NCBI RefSeq assembly: GCF_014650555.1
Contig: NZ_BMVE01000006.1
Coordinates: 1 to 64,000 of the forward strand
Length of the DNA stretch: 64,000 bases
Source of the DNA: Streptomyces goshikiensis
GTDB lineage: Bacteria; Actinomycetota; Actinomycetes; Streptomycetales; Streptomycetaceae
Direction of reading: 5' to 3'
The number at the start of each line of letters is the position of its first letter. Position 1 is the stretch's first letter. A program made the translations under genes and the position numbers. This document shows positions 8,411-19,365 of this stretch, in pieces. Below the pieces are notes generated by a model that made no database searches, was not told the DNA's origin, and was given only the letters and a program-made list of their open reading frames with translations.

Positions 8411-10253
8411 GCCCAGGAGTTCCCGCGCGCCGGGCCGCCGGAGGCCCCCCGCGGGCCGGTGCGGCGCGCTCGGTGCGACCGCGCTGACCGGGCTGCTGCT
8501 CGCCGGCTGCGCCTCGATGCCCGACAGCGGCGAGATCCGGCAGGTGCAGGCCTCCCACGGCGTCGACTCCCAGGTCCGCGTGTTCGGGGTGCCGCCCGCC
8601 GACAAGGCCAGCCCGGCCGAGATCGTCGACGGCTTTCTTGAGGCGATGACGAGCGACGACCCGATGCTCGACACCGCCCGCAAGTACCTCACCGAGGACG
8701 CCGCGAAGAACTGGAAGCCCGGCTCCGCCGTCACCGTCCTGTCCGCCGGCCTCGACCGGTACCCGGTGCCCGGCGAGAAGGAGCCCGACCAGCCCCGCTG
8801 GAAGGTCACCGGCAAGAAGCTCGCCACGGTGGACGAGCGCAGCGCGTACCAGCCGGAGACCGGCGGCGGGCGGTACGAGGAGTACCTCCAGCTGGTCCAG
8901 GTCAACAAGCAGTGGCGGATCGCGACCCCGCCCAGCAGCCTCGTGCTCAGCGAGTCCGACTTCCAGCGCATCTACAAGCCGGTCAACAAGTACTACTTCG
9001 CGGGCGGCACGCTCGTGGCCGACCCGGTGTACGTGCGTCAGCGCAGCGACCCGGAATCGCGGATGGACCCCACCACGCAGACGGTGCAGTCGCTGCTGGC
9101 CGGGCCCTCGAAGTGGCTCGGGCCCGTCGTCACCTCCAGCTTCCCCAGCGGGACGGCGCTGCGCGACGGCACCAAGTCCCTTTCGTACGACGGCCAGAAC
9201 ACGCTGCGGGTGCCGCTGAACGCGAAGGCCGACAACGTCGCCCACCCGCAGTGCCAGCGGATGGCCGCCCAACTCCTGTACACGGTCAAGGACCTGACGG
9301 CCTCGCGGCTCGACCGGGTCGAACTCCTGCTCTCCGACGGCAAGTCCTCGCTGTGCTCGGTGACCGGCGGGGCGGCGGCGGCCATCGCCAACCGGGTGCC
9401 GAGCCCCGACCACCAGTACTACGTCGACAAGGACTCCCGGCTCGTCCGGATGACCCTCGACGTCACCAGCGAGGACCAGCAGCACCAGGCCAAGCCCGAG
9501 CCGGCGCCCGGGCCGCTGTCCACCGCCACCGCGTTCAAGGTCGGCTCGGCGGCGGTCTCCTACGACGAGAAGCGCGCCGCGGTGGTCTCCCAGGACGGGC
9601 GCGGGCTGTACGTCGTCAACCTGACGACGGCCGGCCCGATGCCGGCGTCGGTCCTCAGCAGCGCGGCGGGCAAGCTGACCGCGCCCAGCTGGGACGCCCT
9701 GGGCGACCTGTGGATCGCGGACACGGATCCGCAGAACGCGGCGCTGTGGCGGGTGCCGGGCGGGACGGGGACCCCGCAGAAGGTCGAGGTCGCCGGGCTC
9801 GGCAGCGGGCGGATCTCCGCGCTGAAGGCCTCCTCCGACGGGGTGCGGATCGCGCTGCTCGTCGAGAAGGAGGGCTCGCGCAAGAACCTGTTCATCGGGC
9901 GCGTCGAGCGGCCCGAGAGCAAGGCGGACGCCTCGGCGGTGTCGGTGCGCGAGCTGCGCCCGGGGGCCCCGCAGATGGCCGAGGTGACGGCGATGAGCTG
10001 GGCGCCGCGCGGCCGGCTGCTGGTGGTCGGCCGGGAGAGCGGCGGGGTCATGCAGGCCCGTTACATGCTGGCCGACGGGTCGATGGTCGCGGCGGGGCTG
10101 CCCGGGGCGGCCGGACTGAGCGCGATCGCGGCGTCGGAGGACGAGAGCAAGCCGGTGGTGGCGTTCTCTGAGGACGGCATCGTCTGGCTGCCGCCGGGTG
10201 CGCAGTGGCGTACGGCGGCGGCGGGCGGCAGGGCGCCGGTCTATCCGGGCTGA
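8400..10253 (+). CDS. lpqB: MtrAB-associated lipoprotein LpqB
   Basis: This lipoprotein of about 617 aa has an Arg-rich N-terminus, a hydrophobic signal and a lipobox LLLAGC with Cys37 as the lipidation site. A GerMN-like domain and a C-terminal beta-propeller follow, as in LpqB of actinobacteria, which interacts with the extracytoplasmic part of MtrB and tunes MtrAB signalling. I chose GTG 8400 because AGAGG lies 9 nt before it. The ATG at 8391 directly abuts that Shine-Dalgarno and is less likely. The start lies inside the end of mtrB, implying coupling. Confidence 0.93.
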   Translation: MDAEPRSSRAPGRRRPPAGRCGALGATALTGLLLAGCASMPDSGEIRQVQASHGVDSQVRVFGVPPADKASPAEIVDGFLEAMTSDDPMLDTARKYLTEDAAKNWKPGSAVTVLSAGLDRYPVPGEKEPDQPRWKVTGKKLATVDERSAYQPETGGGRYEEYLQLVQVNKQWRIATPPSSLVLSESDFQRIYKPVNKYYFAGGTLVADPVYVRQRSDPESRMDPTTQTVQSLLAGPSKWLGPVVTSSFPSGTALRDGTKSLSYDGQNTLRVPLNAKADNVAHPQCQRMAAQLLYTVKDLTASRLDRVELLLSDGKSSLCSVTGGAAAAIANRVPSPDHQYYVDKDSRLVRMTLDVTSEDQQHQAKPEPAPGPLSTATAFKVGSAAVSYDEKRAAVVSQDGRGLYVVNLTTAGPMPASVLSSAAGKLTAPSWDALGDLWIADTDPQNAALWRVPGGTGTPQKVEVAGLGSGRISALKASSDGVRIALLVEKEGSRKNLFIGRVERPESKADASAVSVRELRPGAPQMAEVTAMSWAPRGRLLVVGRESGGVMQARYMLADGSMVAAGLPGAAGLSAIAASEDESKPVVAFSEDGIVWLPPGAQWRTAAAGGRAPVYPG

Positions 10254-10394
10254 CCGGCTGCCCACCGGCTGCCGCTCGTGGCTGACCGGCGCTGACCGGC
10301 GCTGACCGGGGCCGAGCTGCGACTGCTCGCGGCCGACCGGGGCTGAGCTGCGGCTGACCGCGGGTGAGCTGCGGCTGACCGCGACTGACCGCTG
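10251..10394. repeat. Imperfect tandem repeat tract after lpqB
   Basis: The decamer GCTGACCGGC recurs in tandem at about 10281-10308. A perfect 19-nt copy, TGAGCTGCGGCTGACCGCG, occurs at 10344-10362 and 10365-10383 (period 21). The tract starts exactly at the lpqB stop and fills most of the gap to the comF-like gene. No reading frame looks coding. It may act as a terminator or attenuator region or be a slippage-prone tract. Confidence 0.7.
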
Positions 10395-10466
10395 CCGGGC
10401 CGCGGGTTTCGCGCCCCTGTGCGGGGTTGTCCACAGGGGTGGCGCGGTGCTGCCCGGCGCGGCACG

Positions 10467-11243
10467 GTGAGCGGTGTGCGCGGATGGTGGCGGGAGCTCG
10501 CGGGGCTGGTGCTGCCGGTGGGCTGCGCCGGCTGCGGGGCCGGCCGCGAACCGCTGTGCGGCGGGTGCCGGGCGGCGCTCAGTGGGGCCGGGGCGGGGTG
10601 TGTGCGGCCCGCTGCGGCGCCGGCGGGGCTGCCCGCGGTGTATGCGGCCGCCGCGTACGGCGGGGCGGTACGAGGGGTCGTACTGGCGCACAAGGAGCGC
10701 GGGGCGCTGCCGCTGGCCGGGGCGCTCGGCACGGCCCTCGCGGCGGCCGTCCGGACCGCCGCGCCGGGGTGCGCGGGGGAGTTGGTGCTGGTTCCGGTTC
10801 CGTCGGCGCGCCATCGCGTGCGGGCGCGCGGGCACGACCCGGGGCGCAGGATCGCGCTGGCCGCCTCCGCGCGGCTGCGGCGGACCGGGGTGCCGGCGCG
10901 GGTGGCGCCCGTACTGAGGCTCAGGCGTGCGGTGGCGGACCAGGCGGGTCTGGGGGCGCGGGAGCGCCGGGCGAACCTGGCGGGGGCCCTGGAGGTGTCC
11001 CGGGGCGGGGTGGAGCTGCTGGCCAGGGGGGCCGCGGCGGCGCCGGAGGGCCGGCCGGGCGGGCCCCGGATCGTGCTCGTGGACGATGTGGTCACCACCG
11101 GCGCCTCGCTCGCCGAGGCGGCCCGGGCGGTGCGCGCGGCGGGGATCGGCCCGGTGGCCGCGGCGGCCGTGGTCGCCGCTCCGGCGGGCGCGTTCGGATG
11201 GGGAGATACCCCCCGCAACCCGGACAGAGCAAAAAACCCGTGA
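10467..11243 (+). CDS. ComF family phosphoribosyltransferase-like protein
   Basis: This 258-aa protein has an N-terminal zinc-finger-like set of cysteines (CAGCGAG...CGGC, about residues 17-35) and a C-terminal type I phosphoribosyltransferase fold with the PRPP-binding signature IVLVDDVVTTGAS. ComF proteins support DNA uptake in competent bacteria; in Streptomyces the role is unclear and may relate to DNA repair or single-strand DNA handling. The start is GTG 10467; an in-frame GTG at 10419 would add a poorly conserved Arg-rich stretch. It lies 213 nt after lpqB in the same direction, separated by the repeat tract, so it may not share that operon. Confidence 0.85.
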   Translation: MSGVRGWWRELAGLVLPVGCAGCGAGREPLCGGCRAALSGAGAGCVRPAAAPAGLPAVYAAAAYGGAVRGVVLAHKERGALPLAGALGTALAAAVRTAAPGCAGELVLVPVPSARHRVRARGHDPGRRIALAASARLRRTGVPARVAPVLRLRRAVADQAGLGARERRANLAGALEVSRGGVELLARGAAAAPEGRPGGPRIVLVDDVVTTGASLAEAARAVRAAGIGPVAAAAVVAAPAGAFGWGDTPRNPDRAKNP

Positions 11244-11598
11244 ATAGATTTGGAACTGGAGGGGAAGGCGCATCGTTGCAGGTAGTACGAGGGACAGACC
11301 ACCTGATCGGAGGTACGTTCCGGTAGCGGGTGCCGACAACCGCCATAGAGGGATATGTTCGGTTGTGAGGAACTGGCGAGCCTTGGGCCCCACGCATCGG
11401 ATCGCATGTTTCGAAATATTTCGGATCTTCGTGTCAGAGGCTGTCTCTCGACTCCGAAGTCGGTGGGGTGTAGATCTTGCCGATGGGGGAGGAGGAGGTG
11501 AAAGTCGCCAAGTCCGAGGCTCCGGTGCTCACCGGAGTCTGGTGCGAAAGGGAGACGCTTCGCCCCTGGGGCGGAGCTATCCGGGAACGGAGTTCTGC
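11244..11598 (+). promoter_or_regulatory. hpf upstream region with AT-rich palindrome
   Basis: This 355-nt gap before hpf holds a perfect 12-nt palindrome, CGAAATATTTCG, at 11412-11423 inside an unusually AT-rich patch. The rest is non-coding by codon bias, although short frames run through it into hpf. The palindrome could be an operator or part of a stress promoter; no clear sigma-factor consensus could be assigned. Confidence 0.4.
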
Positions 11599-12294
11599 GT
11601 GGACATCGTCGTCAAGGGCCGCAAGACCGAAGTGCCCGAGCGGTTCCGCAAGCACGTGGCAGAGAAGCTGAATCCCGAGCGGATCCAGAAGCTCGACGCC
11701 AAGGTGATCAGCTTGGACGTCGAGGTGTCCAAGGAGCACAACCCGCGCCAGGCCGACCGTTCCGACCGCGTGGAGATCACCCTGCACTCGCGGGGACCCG
11801 TCATCAGGGCGGAAGCGGCAGCCGCCGACGCGTACGCGGCGCTGGACCTGGCTCAGGACAAGCTGGAGGCCCGGCTGCGCAAGCAGCACGACAAGCGCTA
11901 CACGCGCCGTGGCAACGGCCGGCTCTCGGCGGCGGAGGTCGCCGACGTGGTGCCGGGCGTCGCGCAGCTGAACGGCAACGGCCAGCCGTTCACCGAGGAG
12001 CAGGCGGACGCGATCCCGACGACGCGGATCGGCTCTCTGGAAGTGCAGGGCGAAGGCCCGCTCATCGTCCGGGAGAAGACCCACTCGGCCGCGCCCATGT
12101 CGCTCGATCAGGCTCTGTACGAGATGGAGCTGGTCGGCCACGACTTCTACCTGTTCGTCGACTCCGACACGAAGATGCCGAGTGTCGTCTACCGGCGCCA
12201 CGGCTATGACTACGGAGTGATCCACCTCAACGCCGACGAGGCTTCCTCCTCGGCCGAGTCCGCCGCGGGCGCCGGCGGGGCGCTCGGCGGCTGA
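11599..12294 (+). CDS. hpf: Long-form ribosome hibernation promoting factor HPF
   Basis: This 231-aa protein begins MDIVVKGRKTEVPERFRKHV. An N-terminal S30AE domain (about residues 1-105) binds the 30S decoding and mRNA channel. After a linker, the long-form C-terminal dimerisation domain (about 170-220, PMSLDQALYEMELVGHDFYLF) joins two 70S ribosomes into 100S dimers in stationary phase. I chose GTG 11599, preceded by GGAG at 11589-11592; upstream in-frame sequence lacks homology. It is followed by a strong terminator, so it is probably monocistronic and controlled from the long upstream region. Confidence 0.94.
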   Translation: MDIVVKGRKTEVPERFRKHVAEKLNPERIQKLDAKVISLDVEVSKEHNPRQADRSDRVEITLHSRGPVIRAEAAAADAYAALDLAQDKLEARLRKQHDKRYTRRGNGRLSAAEVADVVPGVAQLNGNGQPFTEEQADAIPTTRIGSLEVQGEGPLIVREKTHSAAPMSLDQALYEMELVGHDFYLFVDSDTKMPSVVYRRHGYDYGVIHLNADEASSSAESAAGAGGALGG

Positions 12295-12305
12295 CCTTCG
12301 TTCGC

Positions 12306-12342
12306 TGCCCCCGCGGGACGCGTGTCGTGTCCCGCGGGGGCA
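12306..12342 (+). terminator. Intrinsic terminator after hpf
   Basis: A perfect 14-bp stem (12306-12319 with 12329-12342) and 9-nt loop begin 12 nt after the hpf stop. There is no T tract, as is common in Streptomyces terminators. Confidence 0.8.
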
Positions 12343-12512
12343 CCTGTGTGAGTGACCCGGGCGGCGCGCGGACGGCGTGTATGCGCCAGCGTGGCTCGCG
12401 AGAGCCCCCGGGGGATGCCCCGGGCATGGAATCATGGCGGGCAGTCAACCGGCGGCCGACCCCGCACGGTTGGCGCGGCGGCTCGGCACATGCACATGCA
12501 GGGGGAGGAACG

Positions 12513-13244
12513 ATGGCGGACGGCTTCGGACCGGTGCGCGGCGACGACGGTGCGAACTGCGGGGCTCCCGAGAGCCCTGCCGGGGAGCCGATCCGAGTCC
12601 TCGTGGTGGACGATCACGCGCTGTTCCGGCGAGGGCTGGAGATCGTGCTCGCCCAGGAGGAGGACATCCAGGTCGTCGGCGAGGCCGGGGACGGCGCGGA
12701 GGCCGTGGACAAGGCGGCCGACCTGCTGCCGGACATCGTGCTGATGGACGTGCGGATGCCGCGGCGGGGCGGGATCGAGGCGTGTACCTCGATCAAGGAA
12801 GTGGCCCCCTCCGCGAAGATCATCATGCTGACGATCAGCGACGAGGAGGCGGACCTCTACGACGCGATCAAGGCCGGCGCGACGGGATACCTGCTGAAGG
12901 AGATCTCGACGGACGAGGTGGCCACGGCGATCCGCGCGGTGGCCGACGGCCAGTCGCAGATCAGCCCCTCGATGGCGTCGAAGCTGCTGACCGAGTTCAA
13001 GTCGATGATCCAGCGCACCGACGAGCGCCGGCTGGTGCCGGCGCCGCGGCTGACGGACCGGGAGCTGGAGGTCCTGAAGCTGGTCGCCACCGGGATGAAC
13101 AACCGGGACATCGCCAAGGAGTTGTTCATCTCCGAGAACACCGTGAAGAACCACGTGCGCAACATCCTGGAGAAGCTGCAGCTGCACTCCCGGATGGAAG
13201 CCGTGGTCTACGCGATGCGCGAGAAGATCCTCGAAATCCGCTGA
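12513..13244 (+). CDS. NarL/LuxR-family response regulator
   Basis: This 243-aa regulator has a receiver domain (DD at 33-34, phospho-acceptor D79 in IVLMDVRMP, Lys in YLLKEIS) and a C-terminal LuxR helix-turn-helix (LTDRELEVLKLVATGMNNRDIAKELFISENTVKNHV, roughly residues 175-225). The ATG at 12513 is preceded by GGGGGAGGAACG. No histidine kinase lies next to it, so it is an orphan in this window. It ends directly against the convergent YcaQ-type gene with no gap. Its targets are not visible from the sequence. Confidence 0.92.
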   Translation: MADGFGPVRGDDGANCGAPESPAGEPIRVLVVDDHALFRRGLEIVLAQEEDIQVVGEAGDGAEAVDKAADLLPDIVLMDVRMPRRGGIEACTSIKEVAPSAKIIMLTISDEEADLYDAIKAGATGYLLKEISTDEVATAIRAVADGQSQISPSMASKLLTEFKSMIQRTDERRLVPAPRLTDRELEVLKLVATGMNNRDIAKELFISENTVKNHVRNILEKLQLHSRMEAVVYAMREKILEIR

Positions 13245-14432
13245 TCAGAGCGCCGCGAGCGCCGCCCTGACGGATTCCGCCTCCGCCGGGGAGGCGGCGC
13301 GCTCGACGCGGACCGCGTCGCAGCCGACCCAGCTCGCGGCCTCGCGCAGCGCCTGCGCCATCGGGCCGGCCGCCTTCGGGCTGGTCAGGGAGAGCTGGCG
13401 GGCCACCAGCGTGGTGCCCTCGCGGGCCGGGTCGACCCGGCCCTGGAGCCGGCCGCCCGCCAGCAGGGGCATCGCGAAGTAGCCGTGCATCCGCTTGGGC
13501 TTGGGGACGTACGCCTCCAGCCGGTGGGTGAATCCGAAGATCCGCTCCGTGCGCGGCCGGTCCCAGACCAGGGAGTCGAAGGGCGAGAGCAGCGTCGTGC
13601 GGTGGCGGCCCCGGGGCGGGGCGGCCAGGGCCTCCGGCGCGGCCCAGGCCGACTTGGACCAGCCCTCGACCTGCACCGGGACCAGGCCCGACTCCTCGAC
13701 CACCGCGTCGAACTGCTCGCCCCCCAGGCGGTGGTAGTCCGCGATGTCGGCCCGCGTGCCGACTCCCAGGGACTGCCCGGCCAGGGCGACCAGGCGGCGC
13801 AGGCACTCGCGGTCGTCGAGGTCGTCGTGGAGCAGGGCGTCGGGTACGGCGCGCTCGGGCAGGTCGTACACCCGCTTCCAGCCACGGCGTTCGCTGCAGA
13901 CCACCTCGCCGGTGTCGAGCAGCCACTCCACCGCGATCTTGGTCTCGGACCACTCGAACCACTCGCCGCCGTTCTTGGCGCCGCCCAGCTCGGTCGAGGT
14001 CAGCGGGCCGTCGGCCCGCAGGCGGTCCAGGACGGCCTTCGTCGAGAGCTCCTTGTCGCGCAGGACGTGCCAGCGGTGGCCGCGCGCCCGGCGGGCGCGG
14101 CGGCGGAACGCGAAGTGCGGCCACTCCTCGATGGGCAGGATGCAGGCCGCGTGCGACCAGTACTCGAAGGCGTGCCCGTCGCTCCAGTACGCCCGCTCCA
14201 CCGCCGGCCGGCCGACCGCGCCCAGGCGCGCGTACGGGATCAGCTCGTGCGACCTGGCCAGGACTGAGATCGTGTCGAGCTGGACGGCGCCCAGGTGCCG
14301 CAGCACCCCGCGCACCCCGCCGCGCCGGTCCGGCGCGCCGATGAACCCCTGCGCGCGCAGGGCGATCCGCCGGGCCTCGTCGGCGGACAGGGACACGGTC
14401 GGGGTCGGCTGCGGTGCGGCGGCGGTGGTCAT
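13245..14432 (-). CDS. YcaQ-family DNA glycosylase (HTH_42)
   Basis: This 395-aa protein belongs to the winged-helix HTH_42/YcaQ family. It has a QLDTIS sequence near residue 52 that fits the catalytic QxD motif of E. coli YcaQ and Streptomyces AlkX/AlkZ-type glycosylases. These enzymes excise bulky or crosslinked alkylated bases and protect against DNA-crosslinking agents. Further family features include PYARLGAVGRPAVERAYW and KRMHGYFAMPLL. The stop abuts the convergent response-regulator gene. A DNA-repair role follows from the family; the substrate is not predictable here. Confidence 0.85.
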   Translation of the reverse strand: MTTAAAPQPTPTVSLSADEARRIALRAQGFIGAPDRRGGVRGVLRHLGAVQLDTISVLARSHELIPYARLGAVGRPAVERAYWSDGHAFEYWSHAACILPIEEWPHFAFRRRARRARGHRWHVLRDKELSTKAVLDRLRADGPLTSTELGGAKNGGEWFEWSETKIAVEWLLDTGEVVCSERRGWKRVYDLPERAVPDALLHDDLDDRECLRRLVALAGQSLGVGTRADIADYHRLGGEQFDAVVEESGLVPVQVEGWSKSAWAAPEALAAPPRGRHRTTLLSPFDSLVWDRPRTERIFGFTHRLEAYVPKPKRMHGYFAMPLLAGGRLQGRVDPAREGTTLVARQLSLTSPKAAGPMAQALREAASWVGCDAVRVERAASPAEAESVRAALAAL

Positions 14433-14441
14433 GCCGGCACC

Positions 14442-15023
14442 CTAGACGGCGTCACTGACAGCGGGCAGGTAGGGCAGCGCGGAGGGCAGCCCGAGGTCCG
14501 AGGGGAGCAGGGCGCCCACCCAGCAGTCGCGCAGGGTGTCCCTCGTCCGGAGCGCGGCCCGCATCGTGCCCTCCACGCGGAAGCCGGCCTTCTCGGCGAC
14601 GGCCAGGGAGCCGTGGTTGCCGACCTCGGCGCGCCATTCCAGCCGTACGGCGCCCAGCTCGGTGAAGGCCCAGCGGGCGGCGGCCAGGACGGCCTCGGTC
14701 GTGTAGCCCCGGCCGCGGTGTTCCCTCACGGCCCAGTAGCCGATCTCGTACAGCCCGGGCCCGGGCAGGTGGATGCCGACGGAGGCGACCAGGGGGCCGT
14801 CCGGGGCGAGGCGCACGGCGAAGGCGTACCCGCTCTCCTCGCGCCAGCCGGCCGGGGCCACCTCGCCCACGAAGGACCGCGCGTGCTCGCGCCCGTAGGG
14901 GCTGGGGACCAGCGTCCAGCGCTGGATGCCGGGGTCCTGGCAGGCGGCGTACACCTCCTCCTCGTCGTCGGGACCGAAGGGGCGCAGCCGCAGCCGCGCA
15001 GTGTTCAGGGTGAGGGGCTCCAT
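14442..15023 (-). CDS. GNAT family N-acetyltransferase (RimJ-like)
   Basis: This 193-aa protein has the GNAT core: a starting strand LRLRPFGPDDEEEVYAAC, the acetyl-CoA loop YWAVREHRGRGYTTEAV (R/Q-x-x-G-x-G/A type) and the C-terminal NHGSLAVAEKAGFRVEG typical of RimJ/RimL proteins that acetylate protein N-termini or small molecules. It is transcribed leftward 9 nt ahead of the YcaQ-type gene, so the two probably form an operon. The start is ATG 15023; divergent secA begins 228 nt to the right. The substrate is unknown. Confidence 0.88.
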   Translation of the reverse strand: MEPLTLNTARLRLRPFGPDDEEEVYAACQDPGIQRWTLVPSPYGREHARSFVGEVAPAGWREESGYAFAVRLAPDGPLVASVGIHLPGPGLYEIGYWAVREHRGRGYTTEAVLAAARWAFTELGAVRLEWRAEVGNHGSLAVAEKAGFRVEGTMRAALRTRDTLRDCWVGALLPSDLGLPSALPYLPAVSDAV

Positions 15024-15251
15024 GACCGGATTCTGCGCGCCGCCGGCCGGACCCGGCGAATCAGTTTTCGCGCACACCGGCACCTTCCGGGTATCCCGTA
15101 CGTTCTCATTCCGGGCACCCGTGCCCTGCGGATAGTGCGGACCTCCCGACGCGACCGCGTCCTCGCTTACGATGGCCGTTGCGGTGGGGCCCACCCTCCG
15201 TGCCCGTGTACGAACCAGTGCCAGGCCCGACCGGCAAGGAGACAAACCTCG

Positions 15252-18035
<2,784 letters not shown>

Positions 18036-18057
18036 CCCCGCGCGCTGGGGCACCCCC

Positions 18058-18095
18058 GCCGGGGCCGGACACCGTACGAGGTGTCCGGCCCCGGC
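18058..18095 (+). terminator. Intrinsic terminator after secA
   Basis: A perfect 16-bp GC-rich stem (18058-18073 with 18080-18095) and 6-nt loop lie between secA and the convergent Rv3235-like gene. It can serve both strands. Confidence 0.87.
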
Positions 18096-18115
18096 GTCTT
18101 CGTACGGCCGGTTCC

Positions 18116-18496
18116 TCACGGGCGGGGGCCCTGGATCTCGACCGCCGCGCAGCGCCAGCGCAGGTCGGGGCCCTGCTCCAGGCGGAAGGCCATCGCCGAG
18201 ACGCGCTCGCCGGTGGCGATGCGGGCGAAGGCCTCGATGACGCCGGGGCCCGGGTGGAAACGGCCGCAGTGGCGCAGCACCGGGCGCAGGCGCTCGCGCG
18301 GCGGCCCGGCGGTCGCCAGGGTGACGAGCTGCTCGTAGGCGGGGCCGACGGTGAGTCCCAGCAGCGAGTGGACCGGGCGCTGGCCGCTGACCACCGCCAG
18401 CAGGCGTTCCGCGAACCAGTCGTGCGGGCCGCGCGGGCGGCGCTGGTCGCGGCGGCCGGGAGGGCGGGTGGTGTTCCTGGTCCTGGTCCTGGTCAT
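18116..18496 (-). CDS. Rv3235 family protein (probable SecA accessory)
   Basis: This small 126-aa protein has a basic, disordered N-terminus and a folded domain (WFAERLLAVVSGQRPVHSLLGLTV through WRCAAVEIQGPRP) typical of the Rv3235/DUF6459 family. Family members are conserved next to secA in actinobacteria. A SecA-related role is inferred from this context only. The ATG is at 18496. A repeated TGGTCC coding stretch encodes the TRTRTRN start. It is convergent to secA across a shared terminator. Confidence 0.75.
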   Translation of the reverse strand: MTRTRTRNTTRPPGRRDQRRPRGPHDWFAERLLAVVSGQRPVHSLLGLTVGPAYEQLVTLATAGPPRERLRPVLRHCGRFHPGPGVIEAFARIATGERVSAMAFRLEQGPDLRWRCAAVEIQGPRP

Positions 18497-18864
18497 GGCG
18501 GTCGTCCCCGAGGAGGCCGGGCCCGGCGGTGGTACCGGGCGGTAACTTGGTTGGGGACCTTCTACGGGCCCGCGAACACGCTCCGCAACGGCCCGCGCCC
18601 CGCCGGCGCGGGGCGCGCGTCCTCACCTATCCGGGTGGCGGGCCGGAACCACCGCGCCGCCGCGCCCGCCCCGAGGGGCGGGGGGTGGACGCGGTTGCCC
18701 GGCCGGGCGGCGGTCCGAAGGGGGACGGCGACGGCCACCGGACGGAGCCGCCGCCGGGCGCGCGGGCCGGGCCCGGGACGGGTGGCGGTACCCCGGGGGG
18801 CGTGGGGGTTTCGCCGCGTCAGTCGTATCCTGAGGGCGTTTCCGACTACCGAAAGCAGCCGGCC
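18497..18864 (+). promoter_or_regulatory. Intergenic region before DUF6912 gene
   Basis: This 368-nt divergent gap holds a 10-bp hairpin (18594-18603 with 18608-18617, loop CGGC) and a -10-like TATCCT at about 18828-18833 before the DUF6912 gene. No credible gene is seen. Confidence 0.4.
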
Positions 18865-19365
18865 ATGCGCGTGTACGTCCCCCTGACCCTCCAAGGGCTC
18901 GCCGAGGCGCACGAGGCGGGCGAGCTGGGCCCCGCCCCGCTCCGCGCGTACGCCGTCACCCCCGGGCTGCGGGAGTGGTACGTCTCGGACGACATCGAGG
19001 AGCTGGAGTACGCGGCGCTCGGCCGGGCCGCCACAGCCTCGCTGCGGCTGCTCGCCGCCGACGCCGCCGCCCCGCGCAAGCGGGTCGTAGTGGCCGTCGA
19101 CGTCGAGGACAAGGCCGCCACCGCGACGCCCGGGCTCGACGAGGCCACCCTCGGCCAGGTCACCCTCGCGGCCGCCGTACGGCTCACCGTGGCCGCCGCG
19201 GTCCACGTGGACGCCGAGGACGCCCGCGAGGACGTCGCGGCCGCCGCGGCGGCCGTCGACGCCGCCGACGGCGGGGACGACGACGCGCGGTTCACCGTGG
19301 ACGGCGCCGAGGACCACGAGCTCCTCTGGTTCGGGGTGCAGGAGATTCCGGGGCTGCTGAAGTGA
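18865..19365 (+). CDS. DUF6912 family protein
   Basis: This acidic 166-aa protein begins MRVYVPLTLQGLAEAHEAGELG and matches the DUF6912 family of actinobacteria, which has no known function. The middle contains Ala-rich helices, and the end (ELLWFGVQEIPGLL) is conserved-looking. There is no signal peptide or membrane segment, so it is cytoplasmic. Its stop overlaps the GTG start of the HAD-family gene (GTGA), so the two are co-translated and probably work in the same process. The ATG at 18865 is the only start that fits the family. Confidence 0.75.
   Translation: MRVYVPLTLQGLAEAHEAGELGPAPLRAYAVTPGLREWYVSDDIEELEYAALGRAATASLRLLAADAAAPRKRVVVAVDVEDKAATATPGLDEATLGQVTLAAAVRLTVAAAVHVDAEDAREDVAAAAAAVDAADGGDDDARFTVDGAEDHELLWFGVQEIPGLLK

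Noticed and set aside
11477..11671. 64-codon ORF overlapping the hpf start
   Set aside because: The translation has no conserved features and its end lies inside the S30AE coding region; hpf itself has a good Shine-Dalgarno at GTG 11599.
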